NCBI GenBank assembly: GCA_020081605.1
Contig: JAHREC010000062.1
Coordinates: 186,001-250,000, forward strand
Reading direction: 5' to 3'
DNA length: 64,000 bases
Source of the DNA: Albifimbria verrucaria
Taxonomy: Eukaryota; Ascomycota; Sordariomycetes; Hypocreales; Stachybotryaceae
Both the position numbers and the translations under genes were made by a program. This document shows, in pieces, positions 1 to 10,640 of the stretch (position 1 is its first letter; the number at the start of each line of letters is the position of its first letter). Under the pieces are notes generated by a model. That model was given only the letters and a program-made list of their open reading frames with translations. It was not told the origin of the DNA and made no database searches.

Positions 1-1
1 A

Positions 2-400
2 TTTGTCGCTACAGCTGGGGCACTTCAGGCTTACTTTGCTCCTCGATCGCTCCAAGAAATCGAAACACCGAGCATAACATATTCTCCAAACCTACAGCCC
101 CTCTTCACGCAGCGAACGGGTCTTTGGCTGTTGCTTGCCTTCAATGATGCCGTGACTCTCCGTGCGACACGAGATGTGCGGATCTGGCGTCTGATACTTG
201 CAGCGGGCTTGTTTTCCGACTTCTTCTATACTTTAAGTATCTTGGAAGATCGTGGGGCTGCGCGGTTTTGGAATCCATTGGCATGGGATGTGAATGACTG
301 GGTTACATTGGTTTTGACAATTCCAGCGATGGTTATTAAAGCAACATGTGTTTCTGGGGTTGGGTTCAAGAGACATCCGTCCCTAGCAAAAGCTGATTGA
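2..400 (+). CDS. C-terminal part of a DUF7704-like integral membrane protein (cut by window edge)
   Basis: One frame is open from base 2 to the TGA at 398-400, giving about 132 residues of a protein whose start lies outside the window. A hydrophobic stretch (residues 38-46, TGLWLLLAF) is followed by NDAVTLRATRDVRIWRLILA, then FSDFFYTLSIL and a final helix ending in SGVGF. The order 'LAFN-A--LR-T-D-R-WR' plus a late 'W---DW' matches the small fungal multipass DUF7704 family, for which no function is established. It reads without frameshift. The family call rests on pattern memory only. Confidence 0.6.
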   Translation, partial: FVATAGALQAYFAPRSLQEIETPSITYSPNLQPLFTQRTGLWLLLAFNDAVTLRATRDVRIWRLILAAGLFSDFFYTLSILEDRGAARFWNPLAWDVNDWVTLVLTIPAMVIKATCVSGVGFKRHPSLAKAD

Positions 401-634
401 TAGCCTTTGAGATCAGTAAGAGAAACAATTTAAAGAGTGTAGATTGACCCCTTGTCCAAATAATTCTCACATTGTCGTCAACATCACCAATCTAGCCCTG
501 AGTACCTCAATTACTGTTAAGTAGTGGGGCCTAACGAATTATCTGCTGCTGGGATTTATCATGGATCTTGGCTGTACCATCCAATCAGGTAGGCTGCATG
601 AGCAGCCTCTTTGTCCTCCTCCATAGAAAACCAG
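401..634. other. Short intergenic gap
   Basis: Lies between two convergent genes and should hold both 3' ends. No gene or repeat was seen. Confidence 0.5.
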
Positions 635-2865
635 TCACTGACTCTCGGGGCCCATCCAGCCAAAAGTATTCAACAGGTCAAAAGTAAACCTGGGCTGATC
701 CAGAAATTCCCAGTGCATGGGATCAATGGTGGCTGTGTGGCTGTCCTCAATCGTGGCGTTCAGATGATGATCCAGGACCTGTTGGATAACTCCCTTGCAT
801 GCAATGCAGAGCCGCCAATTGGGCGACTTCTTGGGCACCCATTCAAGGAATCCGGCAAGTAGACTCAATTGCTGAACAATATTGGAGCGGCTCAACTGTG
901 GGTTCTTGTGGTGCACGCCGCTGAAGGTCGGCTGTAATAGCTCTTGGCAGAGGATGCCGCCGCCAGGCGCCCCGTACGTCAAGGCCTATATGTCTAGTTA
1001 GGTTTATATCGGCGAAAGCAAGGAAGGCAGCCGTTTTAGCCTGACTCTTGAGTCTACTCACAACGAATTCAAAGGAGCGGCGGATATAAATACTATCAAA
1101 GCGATCCTTGTTTGTCCAGAGCTTCAGAGCTAGCGCGACTAGTTCATAACTCCGTATCAGAAGATCTCCATCGTCTACATGGCCATGACGTATAAGTAGT
1201 TTATCAACAAAAACAGATTTTGGAGATGCTCTAATTTAATCAGCATTTTCATCCATAACGTCCGAGTGCTCAAATGGGGCGATGTTGCGTCGTTCGGCAA
1301 GTATATGAGACCCTGGGGAATTCCGACATAAGGGAGAGTTGTTTTTCTTTGAGAGTTCTGGTGTAGCAGCAGTTGTCAATCTACGCGGTACGCGCCAGTA
1401 TTCGATGGGGATAACATACAATAGTTCCTCCAAGCGAACGGTAACATTTCTTCCAAGAGCTATTTCAAATATCTTGTCGCGTATATGTGCTATCATGTGA
1501 CGAGCACGTAGCACTGTGGCAGGGTATATCCCGCCATCGGTATTCCAGCCCTTGGAATCGAGCGATTGAACAGCTTTCGTCAATGTGGCTGAATCTGAAA
1601 CCAGGTCTTCATCTTGAAGGTCCAATGGAAGAGGTGTAGAGCAGTAGCGTGCACCGATACATGGAGGACGACCGGAGATAACCATGCCCATCTTGTCAAT
1701 AGTGAATACCCGACAAAATAATCTACGCTTGTTTTCAGAACAAAACGTAGGAACATAATCTGGGTTGTCGTCAAGAACATGCAATCCCAAGAATGTGAGC
1801 ATCGCCACCGCTATGCTATGCGAGCGGAAGCTGGGCAGCGCTAGGTGATATCAATTATAATGAACAGGAAGTAGAAGGGAGGGGAGATGAAGACAACTTA
1901 CTAATCTCACCGTCAACTAGTGAGTCTAAAATACTCATCCTACAACATATGTCCAAGAATAAGTCGTTGCCTCCGGTGAAATGGCGACAAATATCGATGC
2001 AGTAGCCAAGACAAGTCTGAGCAATATGCATTGGAGAGTTGTCGTTGATCCACTCAACACTGCGATTATTCAGTGCATCAACTACATCTGAAATATGTTC
2101 AAGCTCAGCCCACAGAAGACCTAATGACTCCCATCGGAGGTTGGCTCCGCAAAACTGGCTAAGCCACTCGTGTGGACTATTGTGGATGTCTCGAAATGGC
2201 TGTGCTGTGTTGTTGCAAAGAACAGCGGCCATAGCTTTCAAACCCGCATCGCCGCCATTCAGATACGTATCAAAGGTTTGTTGGAGGGACTGTATGATCA
2301 AGTCGACGGCGACATGGCCCCAGCCTCCTCCTTGGCTCTTGCCTCTGGTAAACTTGATCTGCTCGTTACACTGGCCGGGCAAACAACGCAAGATGAAAAG
2401 ACATGATTCCTGCAACGGCTTGGGTAAGTCTTTGAAAGAAATGTGTTGCAATCGGCTCTTTGAAGCAAGGTCAACTTCAGAAGCATTCGCTGCGACTGAG
2501 ATGCCGAGCCTATCAAGGCTGTTCTGGGTCTCTTCAAGAACAGTGCTTTGGCTGGCGAAAGCCATGAAGCCTGTATTAATACGGTGTGGGGACTGGAGCA
2601 GCTGATGAGGATGCCCTTCGCCATCCACAGGTGATTCCAAGGCCTCGGAACCCGACGCAATTAGCAGGCTTGCAGAGTCTGGCTGCACGGGTACGGGCGA
2701 GCTCTCCGAGTCAGGGTAGACGCAACCCCTGCCACGCTTCCTCCGCAGACAACGTGTGCATATTGGTCTCAGGTGGTCGCAGGCAACTTTGCGCATGCGG
2801 CAAGGATTGCAAGCCACCAAACGCCCGTTGCGCCGGCGAGCTACACGAGCTTCGCTGTCGCCCAT
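635..2865 (-). CDS. Zn(II)2Cys6 transcription factor 1 with fungal middle-homology region (one frameshift)
   Basis: Predicted nuclear regulator. ATG at 2865. The binuclear zinc cluster is CNPCRMRKVACDH followed by CTRC and C (residues 19-48). A 'TGF-AF-S-S-V' segment near residue 100 and the GRPPCIGARYCSTPLPLDL motif are typical of this fungal MHR subfamily. The C-terminus contains FLEWV...CIACKGVIQQVLD. Four exons fit: 2865-1911, 1840-1420, 1346-1062 and 985-635, with introns 1841-1910, 1347-1419 and 986-1061 (donors GTGAGA, GTATGT, GTGAGT). In exon 3 a five-base homopolymer (A5 on plus, 1209-1213) breaks the frame and creates a stop at 1175-1177. One more base gives LQNLFFVDKLLIRHGH, as the family expects. 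Target genes are unknown; the decarboxylase/aminotransferase pair is the obvious candidate. Confidence 0.8.
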
Positions 2866-3382
2866 TGCACGAAAAGAGTTGCTAAATGTTTCGTGTTACG
2901 ACGCTAGAAAGTTGGTGATGGCTGGAGCATAAATACGATTAGTCATCAACGAGCGTGCAATAAGATAAGGCAAGGTAATCTGGCTCATACAACGGTAGCA
3001 CGTTAGCGACCTGGGTAATTTGGTGGTAAAGCTTATAAATAAACGTCTGTAGCGGCGTAGGAGCTAGTGATATATATATGATACACATATATGCATATGC
3101 TCATGTTTTATTTGCCTCAGACGAGGAGCAGCCGAGAGAATTTCCATCACAATACACTATCATGGTTATTTTATTACGTCCACAAGCCTAACGAATCAAG
3201 TAATCACCTCAGAATAAATATCTAATAGTGTACAGTTTCGGTGTTTCTCCCTCATTGTTGTCGAGTCCACCGTTATGGTTGTCTCTTCGGCAACGGCATG
3301 ATCTTCTGATCCCTCCCTCCCCCAAACGCGGACAGGATTGGGTTCATCAGCTATCAAGCTAGTGGGTTTCTTGCTGGCTCTG
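2866..3382. other. Intergenic region with an AT dinucleotide tract
   Basis: Contains the upstream region of regulator 1 and the 3' end of regulator 2. Around 3070-3100 there is a short alternating AT-rich tract. A 100-codon frame at 3196-3498 overlaps the 3' end of regulator 2 and shows no family features. Nothing else seen. Confidence 0.4.
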
Positions 3383-5835
3383 CTAAGCAGAATTTTTCTT
3401 CTTTTTCTTTGACGAATACTCTCCGGCCATAGGGTCATCTTCACATTCTCCCAGAACGTGACAGCATACATGAACTTGAAGTATTTCTCCTCGCCCAATT
3501 GTCTTCATAAATCCCGACTTGTTCACTCCCAAAACTCCACAACAATGCCCCGACATACTATGGTTGTATTGATGCGGGGCTGGATACACTGGGTTCGTAG
3601 TATCTCCGAGAAGTGAAGGATGCTCAGCCAAGGTAAGCCAAAAGTTAACTTCAAAGTCCTGGATATTATTTGAATCCCAAGGATCCCAAAATTCGTTGTT
3701 TACGTCCGTTGACGCCACTTGAACTACCGGATTCAAAGGCTGGTTATCCGCTGGATGACTTCTGTGCAGAGATTTGTCGAGTATATTCTTGATTGTATGT
3801 GTTGCGCCTGCCAGGAGACCGTAGTTGGCATCCTCCTTGTAAACCAATGTGCCATATTCTACTTCCGTTATCAGCACACCAAGATCTCGTAGGGCCCTGG
3901 GACTAATGGCTGCTCTTGAATCTAGCATTGGTGGATATTGAAGTAGGGCTAAACAAATCACGCCAGCAGCTGCCAGCCCGTAGTAAACAACCTGTAAGAG
4001 TTGTAAGCGACCATCTTCTATGAATACTAGCACGAGAATGTCCCGTGCGATGAGTACATACTTTCCACACTAGCGAAGTGCCAGAATGCACCAGGTTATC
4101 CTTGAAAATCAGGGCTTCGATGACGAGGCTTAGTATATCTTGGGCAAGGCCACACAGCTGGGAATCTGGCTCGGCCATTCTTTTCACAAGAGCCATACGA
4201 AGGAGAAACAGAACATGCAAGTGGTTCAGTTTCATCCCTAGCATGAGATCTAACTCAACCGCTTTCCGATGATGATATAATTTCATCGGTGCCTCGAGGC
4301 GAAAATGCTTAGGCAACGACAACCACTGTACCTGAGCAAGACTTTCTATCCGACTAAGGCGAATCAGTGGATGAAATCTCCTGAGAGTAAGACGCACACA
4401 AACCTTGCTTTTATACTTCTGTCCTGATTTCTTTCCCTTCCAAAGAGCTCGACCACGATGTCCTCCTTGAGGACTGCACATTGCGCTGACCAACGCGTAT
4501 CTGTATAAAAGTCAAGTAGGAGTCCTCTGGCCAAGAAGTGGAGAAATAAGCTTGCTCCAAATTGCAAAACTTCTTGAGAATGCGAGGTGGGCGTCCAAGG
4601 AAGATTGCCACATTCTTATCAGCTGAATATGACGTCCCAAATGCGGCTTGGCGAATCGTTCGCAGGAAAGGGGCAGAGGCTTGGGGCTCTCCATATCCTG
4701 ATGATAGCCAAGAGCAAATAAGGAGCTGGATAAATCACCAAGCTTCCGCCAAGATTCGAAACCTGGGTTCAGCGGGGTGTCAGTTCAATTGAAATAGCCG
4801 TCAGATCGATCGCCAGGGCACCCTTACTTTGATCTCCATCCACAAGAGTATGAAGAATGAAATTTTCGTATTGAAGCACTAACTGCAGGTCATTGAGGGA
4901 GTCTAACGAGAGGCAGATTTCTAGGCATCTGTCGGCGTAGTGCATTGTAAGACGGCGGATATGGCGGCGCTGCGGCTCAGATGCAAAAGGCTCCTCCATG
5001 GTACGAAAGTTGAGAGTCGCACGGGATACGGCGATGAAGAACAAGCAGAGACTTTCCCAACGAGTATTTTCTTGGTTGAATTGAGCAACAAATGCGTCCA
5101 AAGTTGTGTGAGGAGTCAGTTCCAAAGCTCGGCAAGATTGCGCAAACAATCCTCTAGCAACCACTGTCGTGTTTCTTGGAGTCTCTTGGTTGCTTGCTAG
5201 AATCAGTTTCACTGACCCAAGACAGCTCTCAGTGAACATGCCTGCAAGTGACAGATTTGCTCCCGTCTTGAGCCATGCTTTGACCAGCTCGATACATTCC
5301 GGGATGTGAGCAAAACTGCGTAGTTGATCAATAAGCTCGGCGCCATGGGAGATATGCGCATCTTGCACCGTTCTTCTTAGCTGTGTGGAAGCCTGTAGCC
5401 CAAACTCAAGGTCTCCTTCGCCTATGGCCTCCTCGGACCCTAACGGCCCGAGCCGTCCAAAGAGAGCGGTATGGCTGGACGACCCCAGATATCCTGGGTT
5501 AGGATAAGGTCCATGTTTGGGCAGGAAGCCCGAAGAAGAATGGCGTAGGCTTGCTTCGGCGGGACGGACGGAGCTTAAAGGGTGTCAATTGTAAGCTCCT
5601 TGATTCGCATGGAAAGGCACATTCTCACTGACCTAGTGGGAGAGATGCTGGCTGGGCTGTGCAAAGAAGACACCGAGAGACGCCGTCTTGATTTTTTGAA
5701 AGGCGTCGGGCGATACACGCATTCATGGGCGCGATCTCTGGCCTGGCACCTGGAGCATACAGGCTGCGTATGGTCACATGCCAGTTTCGAGTTACGACAG
5801 GGTTCGCATGCAGGTCTTCTCCGCTGTTTCGGCAT
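3383..5835 (-). CDS. Zn(II)2Cys6 transcription factor 2, same subfamily as factor 1 (two frameshifts)
   Basis: Predicted nuclear regulator. I chose the ATG at 5835 (MPKQRRRPACEPC); an in-frame ATG at 5853 adds six residues. The zinc cluster is CEPCRNSKLACDH...CSRCQARDRAHEC. Exons: 5835-5633, 5573-4828, 4762-4404, 4353-4062 and 3991-3383, with introns 5574-5632, 4763-4827, 4354-4403 and 3992-4061. After splicing one reads GYLGSSSHTALF, HTLVDGDQ, SADKNVAIFLGRPPRILKKF, DTRWSAQCAVLKEDIV and LNHLHVLFLLRMALVKRM, in family order. Two one-base losses break exon 3, at the G4 run 4670-4673 and near 4514-4515. The tail beyond about 3610 is Lys-rich and uncertain, so the true end may lie earlier. It is head-to-head with the decarboxylase and follows factor 1 on the same strand. 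Confidence 0.78.
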
Positions 5836-6393
5836 GCTGGAGCATCCACACACCTTTGCGGCCTGCTCTTATCAGATCGGAGTCTTCCAGCCAGAAGGAC
5901 GGACAAGGCAGCCATTCTCCGAGGTGGTCGGCGAGATGACGGTTGCGGATGCGGGGAAAGCCTGACACAGTGTCCGCAATGCCATAATCTGGTGGATCTT
6001 GTCTTACTTAGACCGTGCTAAGCACAGTCACCCGCTAACTGCTGTACGGTGTTCCAAGATTTGGCCGTGGCCAGCCTCGGCTAGTGTCTCGGGTCGGAGT
6101 AGAGATAAATCTGGTTCAGATCAACGGCGCGTTCCTCGGAACAGAGTCACCATAAATGCCATAACGAAGAACGAATGCACTCGTACGTATATTATGACTA
6201 TTACTAAAGCTGGGTAGAGTTGCTCATCATACATCAGTTGCTTCGGAAAACTACCATTGATTTACACCAATTCCCTAATTGAGCCAGTCCCTAGAAGGCA
6301 TTTAGGACGGTTGTGGTTGTATCTGTATACGCCTAGAATTCAACAGTTTCCCATTACATCGTCATTTTCAGTTGATACATCTCCCGAGTCAAA
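5836..6393. promoter_or_regulatory. Bidirectional promoter between regulator 2 and decarboxylase
   Basis: About 560 bases separate the two divergent start codons. Three direct CGG triplets lie at 6078-6080, 6090-6092 and 6095-6097. CGG/CCG triplets are the usual half-sites of Zn2Cys6 proteins. That this is a regulator site is inference. Confidence 0.4.
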
Positions 6394-8127
6394 ATGGTCA
6401 CATCCAAGACTGTTCCAGTGGCCGACTATCTGTTCCAGCGTCTTCGCCAGCTCGGCCTTGGCGCTGTGCATGGCGTCCCTGGGGACTTCAACCTTACGCT
6501 TCTGGACTACGTGAAGCCTGCGGGGTTGAGATGGGTGGGCAACGCCAACGAGCTCAACGCAGGCTACGCAGCAGACGGATACGCTCGTATCAAAGGTCTG
6601 GGCGCTCTGATCACGACGTTTGGTGTTGGTGAACTATCCGCCATCAATGCCATCGCAGGTGCATACGCTGAACGGGCCGCCGTGGTTCACATAGTCGGCG
6701 TTCCCGCGCGGCCGGCGCAAGAGAACCGGGTAAAGGTTCACCACACATTCAACGATGGCAACTTTACGCGCTTTGCCGAAATGCATAAACAGGTAACTGT
6801 GGCTCAGACGAAGCTATGGGATACTCGCACAATTGCCGAGCAGATCGACTGGGTTCTTCAAGAGTGCCTGCTGCACAGCAGACCAGTGTATATCCAAGTC
6901 CCAGTTGACGTTGTTGACGTTGTCATTTCAAGCCAACGGCTCCGCAATGAGATCAAACTACCGACCCCTATAATGGACCCCTCATTTGGCTCCGTCTGCG
7001 AAAGGATTGTTACGAAAATTCAGGAGGCTCGCCGCCCTGCCATCATAGTAGATGGCGAGGTCCGCGCGATGGGTATTGTCAACCAGGTTCAAGGCTTGGT
7101 GAACACCACTGGATGGCCTACGTGGGTAGCGGGTTTCGCAAAAGGTCTCCTTGATGAGTCCTCACCAAACTACCATGGCATCTTCCGCGGCCAACACGCT
7201 GCCCCGAAGTGAGACAATTTCTAGATGAGGCCGATTTAATTCTCTCGTTTGGTCCGCATGCTAGTTTTACCAACAGCTTCGCGTTTACGAGTATTCCTGA
7301 TTCCAGCAAGACCATTACCTTCAGTGATACCAAAGTCGATATCATGTCTGAAACCATTCATGACATTCCGGTCGGCCCCTCGTGACTGAGCTTCTTCAAA
7401 AGCTGTTCGATTTCAAGTCCGTGTACGCGCACGACTACCCCAGTCTACCAAGAGACAGCCTTCTGTCATTTTCCGACGTATCGGCATCGGAAAAGATAAC
7501 TCAAGACAAGCTCTGGAGACTTATCGGCAACTTCTTCCGCCCAGGGGACATCATTCTTGGTGAGACAGGCACTGCTGGTTATGGTGTTCGTGATGTGCCG
7601 TTACCAAGAAAGTCCAGACTATTCACTCCTGTCACTTGGCTCTCGATTGGTTACATGCTTCCTGCGGCTCAGGGCGCAGCACTCGCCCAAAGCGAGTTGA
7701 TGGCTTCGCCAAGTTATGATGGCCTCGAAGGCGCACGAACCATTCTGCTCATTGGGGATGGGAGCTTCCAAATGACGGTACAAGAACTCTCAACTATAAT
7801 CCACAACAATTTGAATGTTGTTATATTTGTCATTAACAATGGCGGCTACACCATCGAGCGATGCATTCACGGATTAGAGGAAACGTACAATGACGTTGCA
7901 CCCTGGCGGTACTTGCATGCTCCTCAATTCTTTGGTGCCGCCGAAGATTCGTTTACAAGATCAGTAAATACATGGGCTGAACTGAACGAAGTGCTACAAG
8001 ATAAACAGTTGACGGATGGCACCCGTCTGAGGATGGTGGAGGTGGTGATGGAAAAGATGACGCGCCGCCAGGGCCTTTGACTCAACTATTGCGGGCTGAA
8101 AAGGAACGCATGGCAAAGCTAGGATAA
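6394..8127 (+). CDS. TPP-dependent 2-oxo acid decarboxylase (pyruvate/indolepyruvate decarboxylase type; three frameshifts)
   Basis: Non-oxidative decarboxylation of a 2-oxo acid to an aldehyde using TPP and Mg2+, presumably cytosolic. The N-terminal domain has GVPGDFNL, then NANELNAGYAADGYAR with the TPP-activating Glu, and VHHTFNDGNF with the catalytic His pair. The C-terminal TPP motif is GDGSFQ ... INNGGYT. No intron is needed. Three one-base losses interrupt it: C4 at 7202-7205, C4 at 7376-7379, and near 8056-8058. Restoring them joins the segments and gives a C-terminus ending EKERMAKLG, stop 8125-8127, about 578 residues, normal for the family. Next to an aromatic-type aminotransferase, an Aro10/indolepyruvate role is more attractive than housekeeping PDC, but substrate cannot be read from motifs alone. 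Confidence 0.88.
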
Positions 8128-8384
8128 TTTATTTCTTTTGATAGCAGAAATTATTTCTTCGTGATTATTCTACCTTCTCCCCATGGTCAGCACGCAAAAT
8201 AATGTTTAGAGCAGCCAAGAACCTTATAGTCAAATACAATCTTCTCATAGCACATATATACACACTATACTCCCCATTCAATGTTCACAATTTCTTCGAG
8301 AATCAAGGCTACAAACTCCCATTCAGGGTTCTCGAGGTCAAAGCATGCAGATTTATTTTGTATTTGTTGTAGTATCTGTCATTG
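8128..8384. other. Shared 3' region of convergent genes
   Basis: AT-rich gap between the decarboxylase and the aminotransferase. No coding signal; it probably holds both polyadenylation regions. Confidence 0.5.
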
Positions 8385-10113
8385 CTAATTCAAAGATTCT
8401 CTTATAGCAGTACTCAGTCGCTCAATAGCAAGGCCCATTGCCTCCTCTGAAGCACTTGCGAACGTGACGCGGAAAAACAACTCTTTCGGTGGTGTTTGAG
8501 GATCAGCACGAAACCATGAGCCCCTAGCACAAAGAACACCTTTATCGAGGGCAGCATGGAATATCTCTTCCTCCAGTTCTAAAATGGACCGCTTAGGATA
8601 ATGAGGATGTTTGGAAATGTCCAACTTAAGCCAAAGCTGCATATTGGAATTAGTTTTTGGATTCTTTTGGTTGAAATTGATGTACTTACAAACATGCCTG
8701 CCAAAGGAGGAGACCATGACACCAAATCTCTTGGCAAACTGTTTTCGCATGCAACAAGTAGGGTGTTGCGCCTCTTTGTGTAGTTGCCCTTGAGGTTGAG
8801 GAGCCATCTCAAGTATCCTCGTGACCCCATTGGTCATCAAGAAGCTTCCATAGCATGATTTGGGCCAAACCACCAGGACCTTGATTCGCAACTTCGGCAT
8901 GTTGTAGGAATCTTTGGATCACCTGTTTACTAGCCGTGACCCATCCCACTCTTGAGCCTGGAATGAGAACCTTTGAAAATGAATCCATTCGAAGTACCCG
9001 CCCATCAATGTCAAGACTGAGGAAAGATGGAGTAAGAGATGACATGAACTCTTCCAATGTCTCTTTGCTCAGTGCTGATATACCTTTATAAGGTTGCATT
9101 TGAAGGAAGTAATAAGGGTCATCCTCTAGAATGTATATGCCATGCTTTTGACATACTTTGTAAATCTCCTTTCGACGTTCGATGCCTTGTGTTGCTCCCG
9201 TCGGATTTTGTCCACAAGGCACCGTGTAAAGTATATGCGGCTTTCGAGAGCCGCGAGTCTCAACGTTCCAAGAGCTTAGTATCCTGTCCATATCGTCTGG
9301 CAATAGACCTTGTGCATCCATCTTTACACCGACAATGTTGATCCCTTGCGGCCTGATTGTCTGCAGCGCCGATGGATAGGTGTAGTCCTCCATAAGAATA
9401 GTGTCACCCCTGTTCCTATCGCACAAAAGCCGAATAGCTTGTTCTAAGGCACTTGTGCTGCCTGCTGTTGCACATACCTGCCAATCAGCATAAGGAGGGT
9501 TGAATATGAGTTCGGTATGCTCAGTCAGAAACCTTATCAGCTGCGGAGCCCCGTTGCTTGGCCGTAGTTGAGTGCAATAGAAAGATCATACTCTGATGTT
9601 CCGTCTTTCACATCGTACTTTCCGATGGCTGCGGTATCTAGCAGACCATCCTCCAGCGATTGTGATGATTGCCCAGAAAAGTCTGATGGTCTTGGTACGC
9701 GAATTGCAATCTCTGAAAAGGAAAATACTCGCTAGAGGGCAGGCCACCTCCTAGGGAGATGAGTCCTTCTCTTTTAGATAGCCAGAAGCCTGCTTCAATA
9801 CACAAGGAGACCGAGACAAGCTTTCGGCACTGAATACTCCTATATTTTTATTAGAATGGAGAATTTTGGGCTCTGAAACGCGTGTACATACCACTCCAGT
9901 CTTTAGCTAAAGGTTTTCCCGTGAACTTCATACAGTATCAGCCAGCAGACTCAAGCCAAAAGAAAGACGACTCACAGGCTCCTTGAACATGTCACTGTTC
10001 CCTACGGCAGCTATGCCTGCTACCAGCTTTCCTGCTTTCGATCGACGATTTTCGATCTTTTCCAGCGACGGTAGGGCATCAGGACGGCTTTCTTTTACCA
10101 TGTGAGGACTCAT
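8385..10113 (-). CDS. PLP-dependent aromatic-type aminotransferase (Aro8/Aro9-like; four frameshifts)
   Basis: Fold-type I aminotransferase expected to exchange amino groups between aromatic amino acids and 2-oxo acids. Starts ATG 10113. Early exon text KAGKLVAGIAAVGNSDMF is typical of the family, followed by ISLGGGLPSSEYFPF. The core has CATAGSTSALEQA, PCGQNPTGA and the Schiff-base lysine segment MDSFSKVLIPGSRVGWV. The end has LWLKLDISKHPHY and LDKGVLCARGSWF. Introns near the start use GTGAGT and GTATGT donors; the clearest intron is 8637-8689. One-base losses lie at T4 9772-9775, A4 9716-9719, C4 9549-9552 and 8817-8818. It is convergent with the decarboxylase, so the 2-oxo acid it makes could be that enzyme's substrate. 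Confidence 0.85.
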
Positions 10114-10440
10114 TGTTAAGGCGTATATTGGCTAGTTATGTGAATATAGCACCCATAAAGCCCTTGCTCGGTAAAATCGACAATCAGTAAGATTATTGTA
10201 AATGGGATTTTTGATGATGTAGTGATTGTTGAGGCCGGCGTGAAATTACTTATACCTGGGTGTTCGACCTTCGCCGCTGTTACCGGTGCTCGGCGTAAGC
10301 TGTGTTGGGGTCCACAAATATCGGCGTAACACAATGACTCGGAGTAATGGGCTCTCAACACTCCGAACCCGAGCTCAGATTGGAAGCACATCATTTTGGT
10401 AACTGCGCACGATCCGCAAGCCACGCACGTAGTGCATCAA
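10114..10440. promoter_or_regulatory. Upstream region of the aminotransferase with CCG/CGG triplets
   Basis: CCG at 10274-10276 and 10283-10285 form a direct repeat with six bases between, followed by CGG at 10291-10293. This lies about 160-180 bases upstream of the start codon. The arrangement resembles, but does not equal, the CCG-N7-CCG site reported for yeast Aro80. Confidence 0.3.
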
Positions 10441-10640
10441 ACGGTGTACTGGATAACTATTAAACCGTATAGCTAAAAGAGATAATGCTTGATTAAATTA
10501 TCTGACTTTTACCCTTCTTTAGGTGATATTCATATGGGTTAATTAGTATGAAGCATATTTATTATAAATATAATTTTTTAAATATATTTGATATAGCTTA
10601 TCTTAGTTATTTAAACTATATATATATTTTTGCAGCGGTT
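10440..10640. repeat. AT-rich low-complexity block
   Basis: About 200 bases dominated by A and T, with TA repeats near 10610-10632. No terminal repeats seen. Confidence 0.4.

Noticed and set aside
1175..1177. Regulator 1 as a true pseudogene because of an internal stop
   Set aside because: The stop follows a single homopolymer loss of the same kind seen throughout; all domains downstream remain conserved.
2039..2605. 188-codon plus-strand frame
   Set aside because: Antisense shadow of the well-supported first exon of regulator 1.
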